Assembly (NCBI GenBank): GCA_024114885.1
Contig: CP099426.1
Location: forward strand, 1,612,001 to 1,676,000
DNA length: 64,000 bases
Direction of reading: 5' to 3'
DNA from: Septoria linicola
Taxonomy: Eukaryota > Ascomycota > Dothideomycetes > Mycosphaerellales > Mycosphaerellaceae
Shown piece after piece: positions 1 through 8,900 of the stretch (within the stretch, counting starts at the first letter, position 1; the number at the start of each line of letters is the position of its first letter). The position numbers were made by a program, and so were the translations under genes. The notes under the pieces are model-generated. The model was not told the origin of the DNA. It made no database searches and saw only the letters and a program-made list of their open reading frames with translations.

Positions 1-1846
1 GGATGTTGATGGTCTTGATGCCGACCGCATCCTCCTCATCAGCTGACTCCGAAGCATCTGAAGGGTCTTCACCTGCTGGTATACGACGCTTGACCGCGAA
101 GAGATCGTCATCGGATACCTGCTCTCCGTCAAGCCTGTTAATGTCGGCATCGTCATCGCGAACCAGCTTCCGATTGTGCTCGGCCAGGATGTCTTGGTTC
201 TGGCGCTCGAACATGCGATCATATTTCGTGCGCACGCCGTCCTTCTTCTTCGCCTTCTTGTCCTGTTCCTCGTCCTCATCCTCCTCATCTTCCTCATCCG
301 AATCACGTAACCGTGCTTGCCGAGATTCGTTCTTCTTGCGTTTCTGCTCCTCTGAGTCTGCTTTCAAAAACTTGATCCGCGGCGCACCAGGTAGTCCTAT
401 ACTCGAAGCCCACTCGTCCAGCTTGTACTTCTCGAGCTTGAAAATCTCCTTGTCTTTCTGTACGTGTATACTCTTCACATAGGCGACGAACGATTTCATG
501 CCCAGTTGCTTGAGATGAGGATCCTGAAAACACATGTTCTGCAGCTGGTTCTTGATGCTCTGTTGTTTCTTTTGCCGTACGTTGATTCGCTCGATCGGAA
601 TCTTCTTCTGCTCGAGGCGTGTAAGCATTCCCTCTTCTTCGCTTGGGTCCAGAAATAACACAGCCCGTCCTTCTCTTTCGTAACGTGCTGTCCGGCCGAC
701 TCGATGAATGTAAGTATCTGCGTCTTCGGGACAATCCACTTGCACGACCCAGTCCACAGCGGGAAAGTCCAGTCCTCGCGCAACTACATCTGTAGTGAAG
801 AGACAGCTATGCTTGGCCTTGGCAAACTTCTCTGTCGTCTCCAATCGAGTCGTCTCCTTCATTCGTCCATATAGATGTAGAAGGGGAATACCTGGCTGCA
901 TATGTCGGAAAGCTTCGAATACAAAGCGCACCTGCTTCGTTGCTGAGAGGAAGACGATGATCTTTGACTTCTTTGCTGACTGGATGAAGGACCACAACGT
1001 GTCAAGCTTCTCCGGCAGAGGCGTGATCACGTAGTTTTGCTGCAATGTCTTGGGCGTAGCAGAAGCAGCGGCCTCATGGACAGAGATGTACTCCGGTTCT
1101 TTCAATGACAGACGTGCCAGATCAGACACCCTTTTGCTTTGAGTGGCGCTGAACAGCATGGTCTGCCTGTCCTTTGGCAGATACTCCAGAATCGCATCAA
1201 CAGCATGCTGAAAGCCCATGTCCATGATTCTGTCTGCCTCGTCCAGCACCAACATCCTCAAGTTGTCCGCATTAAAGCCTGCAGTCTGCTCCAGATGCTG
1301 CTTTATTCGACCCGGCGTGCAGACCAGTATGTTCATCCTTAGCAGCGCATCTGCTTCATCTCGGACACTCTTTCCACCAATGACCAGCCCAGCCGAAAAG
1401 AGATGCCCTTTGCCTCCGACCTTTCTCAGCACCTCAAAGATCTGGATCGCCAGCTCTCTCGTAGGCGTGATGATCAGAGCCCCAAGTCCTGCATCGCCAC
1501 CCACACATTGAGCCCTGTACAAATTCTCAAGAACTGGCACTATAAAGGCCAACGTCTTTCCACTGCCAGTCTTCGCTGCACCCAGAATATCTCGTCCTTT
1601 CAATGCGAGCGGGATCGCTTTGGCCTGAATGTCGGTAAGAGTGCTGAAATGCGACGACTTCAGTCCTGCTTTCGTCGGATCGGAGAGGGGAAAATCGGTG
1701 AATGTTTCGAATTTTGCTTTTAGGTCGAGATCTTGGACTGCCGACTCTAATGCATCAACGTCCACATCGTCTCGTTTTCTCTTCTGCCCTCGTGCCTGCT
1801 TTTTGGGCTTCGTGGGCTTAGTGCGCCCTGTCAGTATGGGAGCCAT
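1..1846 (-). CDS. DBP4: DEAD-box RNA helicase DBP4/HCA4 (3' end cut by window edge)
   Basis: ATP-dependent RNA helicase of the nucleolus; the family (yeast Dbp4/Hca4, human DDX10) releases U14 and U3 snoRNAs during early 18S rRNA processing. One uninterrupted frame runs from ATG at 1846 to the left edge, giving 615 codons with no stop. Helicase motifs appear in order: a Q-motif region near residues 48-72, Walker A AKTGSGKT (89-96), PTRELAIQ, TPGR, DEAD (200-203), SAT (231-233) and HRVGRTAR. The part after the helicase core carries the conserved GMKSFVAYVKS-type segment (DUF4217), then a very acidic D/E-rich stretch and a basic stretch, as in DBP4 rather than other DEAD-box proteins. The C-terminal end lies outside the window. 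No intron is visible. It is divergent from the J-protein gene with only 250 bp between start codons. Confidence 0.95.
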   Translation of the reverse strand, partial: MAPILTGRTKPTKPKKQARGQKRKRDDVDVDALESAVQDLDLKAKFETFTDFPLSDPTKAGLKSSHFSTLTDIQAKAIPLALKGRDILGAAKTGSGKTLAFIVPVLENLYRAQCVGGDAGLGALIITPTRELAIQIFEVLRKVGGKGHLFSAGLVIGGKSVRDEADALLRMNILVCTPGRIKQHLEQTAGFNADNLRMLVLDEADRIMDMGFQHAVDAILEYLPKDRQTMLFSATQSKRVSDLARLSLKEPEYISVHEAAASATPKTLQQNYVITPLPEKLDTLWSFIQSAKKSKIIVFLSATKQVRFVFEAFRHMQPGIPLLHLYGRMKETTRLETTEKFAKAKHSCLFTTDVVARGLDFPAVDWVVQVDCPEDADTYIHRVGRTARYEREGRAVLFLDPSEEEGMLTRLEQKKIPIERINVRQKKQQSIKNQLQNMCFQDPHLKQLGMKSFVAYVKSIHVQKDKEIFKLEKYKLDEWASSIGLPGAPRIKFLKADSEEQKRKKNESRQARLRDSDEEDEEDEDEEQDKKAKKKDGVRTKYDRMFERQNQDILAEHNRKLVRDDDADINRLDGEQVSDDDLFAVKRRIPAGEDPSDASESADEEDAVGIKTINI

Positions 1847-2096
1847 GATTTCTGTGTTCGCTGAGCATGCAGCACTTTGACGCTATCGCCTAGGAAACAT
1901 GGTATAGGTTGGTTCAGACAGGAAATGGAAGAAGAAATCGGCAGCATGTGAAAATGTATGTCCGCAAAGTCCGCGCGCAAAGAGAGTTTACGCTAGCAAA
2001 GACCAGGGTCGGACAGCCATCAGCAGAGCTCGCGTTTCGTGCACAACTTGAACCACAGCATTACTGCTTGACCACTGTCAGCATAGTGAAGCAATT
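1847..2096. promoter_or_regulatory. Short divergent promoter region between DBP4 and the J-protein gene
   Basis: The 250 bp between the two divergent start codons must hold both 5' UTRs and core promoters. Both neighbours serve RNA processing, so shared regulation is plausible but is inference. I recognise no specific binding site here. Confidence 0.5.
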
Positions 2097-2881
2097 ATGG
2101 GGGACGCATCGAAAGCACCAGAGCCCGAAAAGGACCTGAAAGCGCTTCAGAAGCAGCAGGAGTTGGAAGATGCCGCATTCCTCGCGAACCTCGAGAAGGA
2201 CTCGAAGGAGTTCGACAAGGTGTGTTACCACGAATGCGGTGTCCCGAAGCTGGACGGGAGAGTGTGTTGGTCGCAGAATGGCATGCTAACGACGAGCGAC
2301 AGGACTCCGAGATTGACCGCATTATGAAATCCTTTCGCGCCAACGCCTACGATGTGCTCGACCTGCAGCCTGGAGTTCCCGACGAGGACATCAAGAGAAC
2401 GTACAGGAAGAAGTCACTACTCATCCATCCGGATAAAACGAAGAATCCATACGCTCAAGATGCCTTCGACCGACTGGCAAAGGCCTACCAAGCTCTTCTT
2501 GATGAGAAGGAACGCGAAAAGCTCGACGAGGCTATCGCCGATGCCAGAATGCTCCTCATTCGCGAGAAGAAACTCACCGTGGACAGCGAGGAGGTCAAAG
2601 ACCCAGACGTCGACTTCATGAAAGCATGGAAAGACAAGGTGAAGTGGGTCTTGGCAGACAACGAGCTCCGCCGACAGCGACAGTTGAAAGCGCAAATGCA
2701 GGAAGAGGGACGCGAAAAGGCGCGTGAGGAAGCTGAGCTGGCAGAGCGCAAGCGAAAGCGAGAGCACGAGCAAGACTGGGAGAAGACACGCGATCAGCGC
2801 ATTGGTAGCTGGCGTGAGTTCTCGCAGAAGAAGAGTGGCGAAAAGGCTGGAAAGAAGAAGAAGATGAAAACACTCGGATGA
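2097..2881 (+). CDS. J-domain protein, DNAJC8/Spf31-like splicing-associated co-chaperone
   Basis: Hsp70 co-chaperone of the DNAJC8 (human) / Spf31 (fission yeast) type, found with spliceosomal complexes. Model: exon 2097-2219, intron 2220-2302 (83 bp, GTGTGT donor, GCTAAC branch site, CAG acceptor, phase 0), exon 2303-2881; 233 residues. The J domain covers about residues 55-115 and holds the catalytic HPD tripeptide at 83-85 in the context LLIHPDKTKNP. The C-terminal half is a long basic, glutamate-rich helix (repeated KARE/ERKRKRE) ending in a lysine-rich tail, which is the usual architecture of this family. The start was chosen because it opens exon 1 in frame with the J domain and lies close to the divergent DBP4 promoter. 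The family match is good; a splicing role is inferred from family knowledge. Confidence 0.88.
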
Positions 2882-3274
2882 GCTCTTTGGATGGTATCAT
2901 TGTCACCACTGCTAAGTATCAAGCGCTGAGCTGGGCAGGACTGGACATGGGAACGCCGGAAGTGAATGGCACGGCCGTTACGAAGACACGAGGAATTAAG
3001 CGCGGCGTTTGGAGCAAACGAGGAGTCTGTGCTATCACTGTGGCAAATGTGACTTGTCAGAAATGCATCGATCTTTCCTCTCGGGCACCTGCAGATGTGG
3101 AAATTGGGACTGCCAGGGCCAGTCGCGACTTCCATTTTCGACTTTTCACGTTGTCTTCGTGACGGGAAAACGTCTCATTAGTAGGCGTTCGCGATGCATC
3201 ATAAGGAGCTGCAAGACTGACTTCACGCAATGACCTGGACGCTCGGGTACTGACCAGTGAGCTAGCAAGCGATA
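2882..3274. other. Intergenic, 393 bp
   Basis: 3' flank of the J-protein gene and 5' flank of the next frame. I see no coding signal, repeat or RNA gene. Confidence 0.6.
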
Positions 3275-3496
3275 ATGCCGGTACCACCTCCGGCTGTAAT
3301 GCAGCCAGCACTGTCGATCACCCGCAGCAACTCAACCACAGGTGGCGCAACCGACCAAGCCTCGCGGAGAGTCAGTCTAGGTCTTCGGACACACTCATCC
3401 GGTGACTCTTCAACATCCAGCACCAACGTTCCGAAGGAGACATACAACTGGCGCGGGCAACGATACGAGGTCGACGAAGATACGCTACCCGAATAG
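3275..3496 (+). other. 73-codon open frame ending in TAG, in phase with the next gene
   Basis: Begins with a true ATG, encodes a Ser/Thr-rich leader and a charged segment containing NWRGQRYEVDEDTLPE, and stops with TAG at 3494-3496. The frame stays open after the stop and runs directly into the ATG at 3539 of the next gene. It may be the real N-terminus of that gene cut off by a nonsense change, or a 5' leader frame. No phase-compatible canonical intron that removes the stop was found. Confidence 0.4.
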
Positions 3497-3538
3497 CTGG
3501 AAGGCGCCACTAGGGAGCGACGGAAACACAGAACTCCC

Positions 3539-4339
3539 ATGGATGAAGCGCAGCGTGAGACCATGCTTGGTGCATCTTTAGCGCCAATCGCCCCGATGGT
3601 TGCGCCAACAGCACCGCAGCTCATCGTCAAACTGCCAATACGTCTACCTGCGATGATGCCAGATCCAAACTCTCTCGCCAGTACGCATGGCTCTACGCCC
3701 ATGGATATCGACGACCCTGTTTCTTCGGAGCAGCCTATCAATTCTCGCTCTGATCTTCACGCCGAGAATGGCGCGACCACTGCAGAGATCAAGTTGCTCC
3801 TGGATCCGCCGTACGTTGTCGAGCCAGACAGCACGACATCGTTATGGCTCGAGGGCGCAACACCCGAGCTCATCGCGGCACACAGGAAATCAACCCTTGA
3901 AGAGTTCTACGGTTATCATGTGTTCGTTTGTCAGTTTCACACACCAATCACTAAGGTAAGGTCCAGTGATGTAATCTTGGAATATCGCTGGTCTTCCATA
4001 ACTCATACTTTGCAGTTCCTGCGCCAGCTGGACTCTGATTACCTCAAGCGTCTGAGACCAGGCTCTGTACGCTTAACGAGCAAGCTCAGCCACATGGGCT
4101 TCGTTCACAGAGGATTGCAAGACTTCAATGAGCGCAGTGCAGATGGGCTTCGTCCTGATGTAGCGATCATGCCTGTAACGCTCGAGAACGAAGCAAACGA
4201 CGTATGGGTCAGCTGGGCCGATGTCGATGATTTTGATGGACTAAGAGGAGGATGGAATGCTGGTGAAGGAACCGTAGCCAAGAGGAAGCCGCCTGCTCGG
4301 AAATTTCTTGACAGCAACGACGATGAGCTCTACACTTAA
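3539..4339 (+). CDS. Hypothetical protein, about 246-266 residues
   Basis: I do not recognise this protein. The frame opens with ATG at 3539 and reads to TAA at 4337-4339. A GTAAGG...TTTGCAG segment at 3956-4015 is a good 60-bp phase-0 intron, but it is also open, so both a 266-residue unspliced and a 246-residue spliced form can be written. Removing it joins HTPITK to FLRQLDSDYL, which reads smoothly. The N-terminal third is low-complexity (Ala/Pro/Met-rich); the middle and C-terminal parts look globular (EEFYGYHVFVCQFH, VWVSWADVDDFDG). No signal peptide or membrane segment is seen. The true start may lie upstream at 3275 if the TAG at 3494 is an error or is bypassed. Confidence 0.65.
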   Translation: MDEAQRETMLGASLAPIAPMVAPTAPQLIVKLPIRLPAMMPDPNSLASTHGSTPMDIDDPVSSEQPINSRSDLHAENGATTAEIKLLLDPPYVVEPDSTTSLWLEGATPELIAAHRKSTLEEFYGYHVFVCQFHTPITKVRSSDVILEYRWSSITHTLQFLRQLDSDYLKRLRPGSVRLTSKLSHMGFVHRGLQDFNERSADGLRPDVAIMPVTLENEANDVWVSWADVDDFDGLRGGWNAGEGTVAKRKPPARKFLDSNDDELYT

Positions 4340-4743
4340 ATCAGTTGCAACGTGAACAGGATGCCATCTGTCTCCGCCACAGCCTCACTTCTGGTTGAGC
4401 TGCTGCGCTCCATTGATGTCTTTTAAGCCAACACATTCTAGGACCGCCGCGCGCGAATCAAGGACAATGGGAACCGCCGGTGGTCGAACATATCATGCTG
4501 TCGCGTTCCAATCTCAAGTGAAGGGCCCAAGCGATCACGCATGGTGGTGCGCGTTTTGTGACGAGTCGCAAGTGTGGCGCACCTACTGCATACAGCCGTT
4601 ATAACGTGAAACCTCACATGTTCCGATTTCGGCGTCTCCGGCATCGCCCGAAATACCAAAGAGCTCTTGCCGCCATTACCCACCAAATACAACATCACAA
4701 CAATCAGACGACTCATCGGAACACAATCAAGGGGGCCACCGAG
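4340..4743. other. Intergenic, 404 bp
   Basis: Lies between two same-strand genes. No convincing gene, repeat or RNA is seen. Confidence 0.55.
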
Positions 4744-5425
4744 ATGACGGGCTTCCTCGATTTGCCAGCCGAGCTGCGCAATCGCGTGTACGAGCTGATC
4801 GTCACACGCAACCAAGTCATACCGCTTTCCAAAGTCGTCGGCGCCGCCATAGTCATATATAGCATTCCTGCTCGCGAGGACTCCATGTCCATCTTTCCGC
4901 GACTTCCAGCTCTCTCGGGCGTCAGTCGACAAGTTCGCACAGAAGCCTTGGCTATCTTCTACGGCAGCAATACATTCACAGCGTATGCCCCCTTCCCGAA
5001 ATCTGCTTGCTCCCGCTCGAGACCAAGGGTCGTTGTGCTCACGATACTCTGCGTCGAGCACACTCTCGAAGCAATTGACTGACATTTAGCGCAGCCACTC
5101 CCATTTTGAAACCAAGACTTTCATCCAGCGCCTTGACTCTCGCTCGTTGACTATGCTGCGCGACGTCAGAGCTACTACGTACCAGATCAGTGCTCTTAAG
5201 CAGATTGTCAAGCCGAACCTCCACAACCTTGTCAATTATTACGCCCGTGGATTTCTGAGCAACACCGCTGCCAAGGTGCCATTGAGAACGAAGCGGATTG
5301 GCCGAGGCGGCAGAAACGAGGACTTCGAGGTCACTTGGGTAAGTCTTGCGGACCTGGATTTGTGGGAGCGAGATCCGAGGGACATTGATATGGTCCGGCG
5401 CGTGACTCTTCTGAGCCGGTATTGA
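4744..5425 (+). CDS. F-box-like/2EXR-type protein of a dothideomycete-expanded family
   Basis: The N-terminus FLDLPAELRNRVYELI matches the short F-box-like motif that opens a large family of fungal proteins, many of them unnamed, suspected to be substrate adaptors or remnants of them. After about 95 codons the frame needs an intron: acceptor TTTAG at 5085-5089 (with a GACTGAC branch site) joins in phase 0 to exon 2, starting at 5090; the donor is probably at 5029, 5032 or 5035, none a strong consensus. Exon 2 carries SHFETKTFIQRLDSRSL, typical for the second block of this family. The frame ends at TGA 5423-5425, but the same frame continues with coding character to 5647. The gene may therefore be prematurely terminated. 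Cellular role unknown. Confidence 0.6.
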
Positions 5426-5647
5426 GTTCTCAACCGCCGCAAAGGATTGCTCTCGTTGCCCTTCACATGGTTGGAGCTCGACGTATCACATCTAGGATGC
5501 TGCCCAGAAGCCAGGTGGCACGAGGAGATCATGGAGAATGTTCAGGCCAATCGTCAAGCTGTTGCACGCCCAGGAGCTAGATTGAAAGGGCTAGTGCGCG
5601 ACTGGAACTTTGGCGCTGGCCGCGAATGGACAGAGACGGCACCCTGA
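5426..5647 (+). other. Coding-like continuation of the F-box-like gene after an in-frame TGA
   Basis: In the same frame as exon 2 of the preceding gene, 73 codons follow the TGA without a stop, ending in RDWNFGAGREWTETAP and TGA. The composition (Trp, Glu and Arg rich, with LPFTWLELDVSHLGCC) looks like a genuine protein C-terminus rather than untranslated sequence. No canonical phase-matched intron removing the stop was found; GTAAGT at 5339 is a good donor without a good phase-0 acceptor. Confidence 0.4.
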
Positions 5648-5841
5648 GCCAGAGCTATAGGACGTGCAAGCACTTGGTGGAAAGCTTGGCTGGAAGCTCC
5701 AGCGAGATCGCGACGCTATAAGTCTATTGCAAATGGCCTCCCAAACAATACGAAAATTCTCCCAGACAGGTCTCACCAGGACCGATCAGCGCCGGCTCCC
5801 TTGCGTACATATCGTTCCCGTCTCTCATCGTCAGCGCCCAC

Positions 5842-6948
5842 CTAAGCCCTCCAATGCGATTGCGAAGTGTACTTCTTCTTCGGTATCGTGGCCGCAACCT
5901 CATCTCTCGCTGCAACTCCTGCTCTAGGCACAATAGTCCTGGCCTCCAGATCAAAGCAATTATCCTTCACATCCTCACCATCACACAGCTGGTAAAGCTG
6001 CTTCTCCTGCATATCGCAAAACAGCTTCTGAACAGTAGACACAATGTCCCAGCCATACGAAGTCTGCGACTCACACACCTCGCGAACATCATCGCCTACC
6101 TGATCAGTGATGATGAGATGTTCAGGATCTTTGTTCGAGCCACGAGAGTTGGTGTTGCGAGTTTTCTTGGATGATCGCTTGGTCTTTTCACCTTGATGCA
6201 GGTATACAGCTTTGTTGTACTGGCCTTCTTTGTCGATGACTAGCGAGGTGTCCGTGTCGTTGCCTTCGGATCCGTCTACAGAGTCAAGGTTGTACTCTAA
6301 TTTGGGCTCGAAGAAGGGGATGATTCCATCGGGTAGTAGATTCCCCCAGATCGAGAAACGGGGTGTGCTCTTGCATAGTGTGTCCGGTTCATTGAGGTAC
6401 TGCGTCAACTTGTCGTTGTTGGGCGCGAAGTCGTTGAGATGGAAACTCATGGCTCGCGCGTTCAAGCCGTTGGAGTGATCGCCATCGAGCCATACACATC
6501 TGGGCTTTGCATAATTGCTGCCAATTGGAGCTTCGCTGAGAAACCATGATTGGCCACACATGTACCCCGTGTCGCCAGAGAACGACGCCGAAATAATCTC
6601 ATTGGCGACGGTGATCGTGGAAATGCAAATCGCATCATTCTCCAGATTGCTCAACATGATGTAGTATGGATTTGCTGCTTCGCCACCGTTTTGGTTGTGC
6701 TCGACCATAATGGTCTTGGAGCTGCCTTCCTTGATTCTCTCTTTCTTGCCCGCGTGGTATTGGCCCAGACGGTTCCCGTTGTCGTCCCAGAGGGCGATGT
6801 GAGGGACGTTGCCGTCTGCTTGGGAGCCTTTGCCTGAGCCGGTGAAGATCTGGACGCTGGTGCCGACTGAAGGTTTGGGTTTGAAGACGTCTACTGCGAA
6901 GGGGACGAGGGATGCTCCGCTTAGGAGGAAGCCTAGGGCTTGGGCCAT
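5842..6948 (-). CDS. Secreted protein of a conserved fungal family, function unknown
   Basis: A 368-residue protein from one exon, ATG at 6948. Residues 1-20 are hydrophobic with small residues before VDVFKP, consistent with a signal peptide. The body has the recurring blocks of a family of secreted ascomycete proteins without assigned function: VPHIALWDDNGNRLGQ, then NPYYIMLSNLENDAICIS, CGQSWF and PRCVWLDGD. Cysteines are spaced as expected for disulfides. The C-terminal about 130 residues are lysine/serine-rich, with KRSSKK and a later CxDMQ..LCDGED..DNCF segment, and differ in character from the conserved core. Extracellular location is inference from the signal peptide; the activity is unknown. 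Confidence 0.75.
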   Translation of the reverse strand: MAQALGFLLSGASLVPFAVDVFKPKPSVGTSVQIFTGSGKGSQADGNVPHIALWDDNGNRLGQYHAGKKERIKEGSSKTIMVEHNQNGGEAANPYYIMLSNLENDAICISTITVANEIISASFSGDTGYMCGQSWFLSEAPIGSNYAKPRCVWLDGDHSNGLNARAMSFHLNDFAPNNDKLTQYLNEPDTLCKSTPRFSIWGNLLPDGIIPFFEPKLEYNLDSVDGSEGNDTDTSLVIDKEGQYNKAVYLHQGEKTKRSSKKTRNTNSRGSNKDPEHLIITDQVGDDVREVCESQTSYGWDIVSTVQKLFCDMQEKQLYQLCDGEDVKDNCFDLEARTIVPRAGVAARDEVAATIPKKKYTSQSHWRA

Positions 6949-7719
6949 TGTAAAGGTTGTAAGAGGTTTGTGATATCAGAAATGGTGGTTGATGCAATGA
7001 GTGCTCGATGGCCGTGGTACAGGTGTATTTTGTCTGCTTTGTATTGCTGTGCTGTTGCTTTGCTGCTTTGCGGTGATTATGCTGCTGATGTCCTGTCTAG
7101 ATGTACAGCGCCGACCTTATATCCATTCATCCGTCCATTCTCCTCCCAGAACTCAGCCTTGAGTCTCGAGTGGATCTCTACGAAAGCTGACATCGTCTCC
7201 CTCACCAACAGCAGGATTCATAGAGGCGCTCGTGATGTTGGCATCTAATTCTGTTCGCGATCAAACAAACTTGGAATGGCGGAGCACAATGGTGTGCACG
7301 GCAAAAGTCGACTGCAGGATTCATCTGAAGCATGTTGGCCAAGACGAATTGATGGAGTTGGATCCACATGCCTGCAACTTGTGGCTGTGCAACGTGAAGA
7401 TAGATTCGCGCAGAGTCGACTGCTAGTGGAGATCCAACTAGAGAAGTGGGCCAGGAATGCTAAAAATGTTCGACAGACTTGAGATCTGCGACTGGGATGT
7501 GATAAACGAGCGCTGCAGGAACATGTTTGTGAGATCTGGAGTGATCTGAAACTTCACAGCTCTCATCGGGAGCGCGAGAGCTATGACACGGAGCCTCCAG
7601 TGAGATATGCGTTTGACGAAGTGCTCGAAGAGATCGCGCAGCTTTACAGATCGTTATAGTTCGTAGTGCCAAGTAACATTGATTGCAGAATGTGCAGCAT
7701 CGATACAAAGTTGCCCAGC
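6949..7719. other. Intergenic, 771 bp
   Basis: Upstream region of the secreted-protein gene and downstream flank of the membrane-protein gene. Only short shadow frames occur; no gene or repeat supported. Confidence 0.55.
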
Positions 7720-8556
7720 TCAATAATCATCACACTCGTACTCGTCAGGAAAAGCGTCGTTGTAGCCACGCAACAAGAGTCTCGCTCCTCTCCAATCCCA
7801 CCACATCACACCGAACATGCCGACATTGGTCAACACCATCAGCGCAAGGCTCGCAAGTGCACCATTCTCATCGACACATTGGCGTGATAGCATGCGGTCG
7901 TCATCCCGGTATGGGGAGTAGGCACTGACCTGACATGCCCACGAGCCGAGATCAAAGGTCGCTCCGTCGTATTGCCAACTGGGGCCGTACTCACTTCCCT
8001 CGGTAGCTGGGCTTCGATACTTTGGATCGAATCGTCCGGACTGGGCTCGATGGACTATGCAGATGATGAGGACGGCCAGAGACAAGATACAATTCCCGAT
8101 GAGAACAATCCACAAGCCGAGTCGTTGCCAATCGGAAAACTATGGGACGCTTTTTTAGCAAAAACCAGGCGAGAACGACTCATTCAGAGGAGCGCAACTC
8201 ACCAAAACAGCTTTCGATCTTCGCCAGACAAAAATGCACAGCATGCTCAAAATCGAACCCAGAGCTAGACTCAACCCACTGCTCGCCAACGTGATGCTGA
8301 CAGAGCCACGGTCGTTTAGGGATTGTGGGTATTGTCTGAGTCCAAGTCCTCCATAGACATCGTCTGGTTGCAGTCTTGAGCCTGTACCTCCGACTCCTTG
8401 AGGATCCGCATCGTGGTAGATTACAGAGCTGTCTGTCTTGAATGCAACGACGAGGATGGCCGTAACAGTCGCAGTGCCGATGATGCTTGTGTATAATGCG
8501 AAGCCGCGGCGTGATGGTTTCGCGGCCTTCTTGGTCATGGCAGCAGCTTTCGACAT
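7720..8556 (-). CDS. Four-pass membrane protein of unknown function
   Basis: Model: exon 8203-8556, intron 8140-8202 (63 bp, GTGAGT...CATAG, phase 0), exon 7720-8139; 257 residues. The start is the ATG giving MSKAAAMTKKAAKPS, a basic cytosolic-looking leader. Four hydrophobic segments follow: RGFALYTSIIGTATVTAILV, SITLASSGLSLALGSILSML, LWIVLIGNCILSLAVLIICI and LASLALMVLTNVGMFGVMWW. The loop between segments 3 and 4 has the block FDLGSWACQVS...RQCVDENGA, seen in a family of fungal membrane proteins without known role; its two cysteines may form a disulfide on the non-cytosolic side. The tail is acidic (DEYECDDY). The intron merges two adjacent frames cleanly, supporting the model. Confidence 0.75.
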
Positions 8557-8900
8557 TTTGTTGTTGGGTTTCGCAGGTGATGCCGTGATGATGAGAATGT
8601 TCTTGAACAATGCAAACTCTCAAAGCGAAGAGTAACAGACTGTGACTGTAGCGTGCGGGCGGAGCATGCATTGACGAGGGTCTTTGTTGGTGTTGTAGCG
8701 AGGCTGAATGTGGGCCGGCGCTTAACGATCCTCTAGTTGTTTCAGTGCTTAAGTTTAGCCTAGGCCCTGACTACTTGCAGATCCCGTGCGACGAAGGGTA
8801 TGCCCTTGTGGAAAGGAAGTCTCGCTTCTGATGGAGAGAGAAGTGAAGGTCGTCTTAGGACGTGTCGCTGGATTGACTGAGAATCGCTAGAAAACAGCTT
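8557..8900. other. Intergenic, 344 bp
   Basis: Promoter side of the four-pass membrane protein gene and 3' flank of the ankyrin gene. Nothing else seen. Confidence 0.5.
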
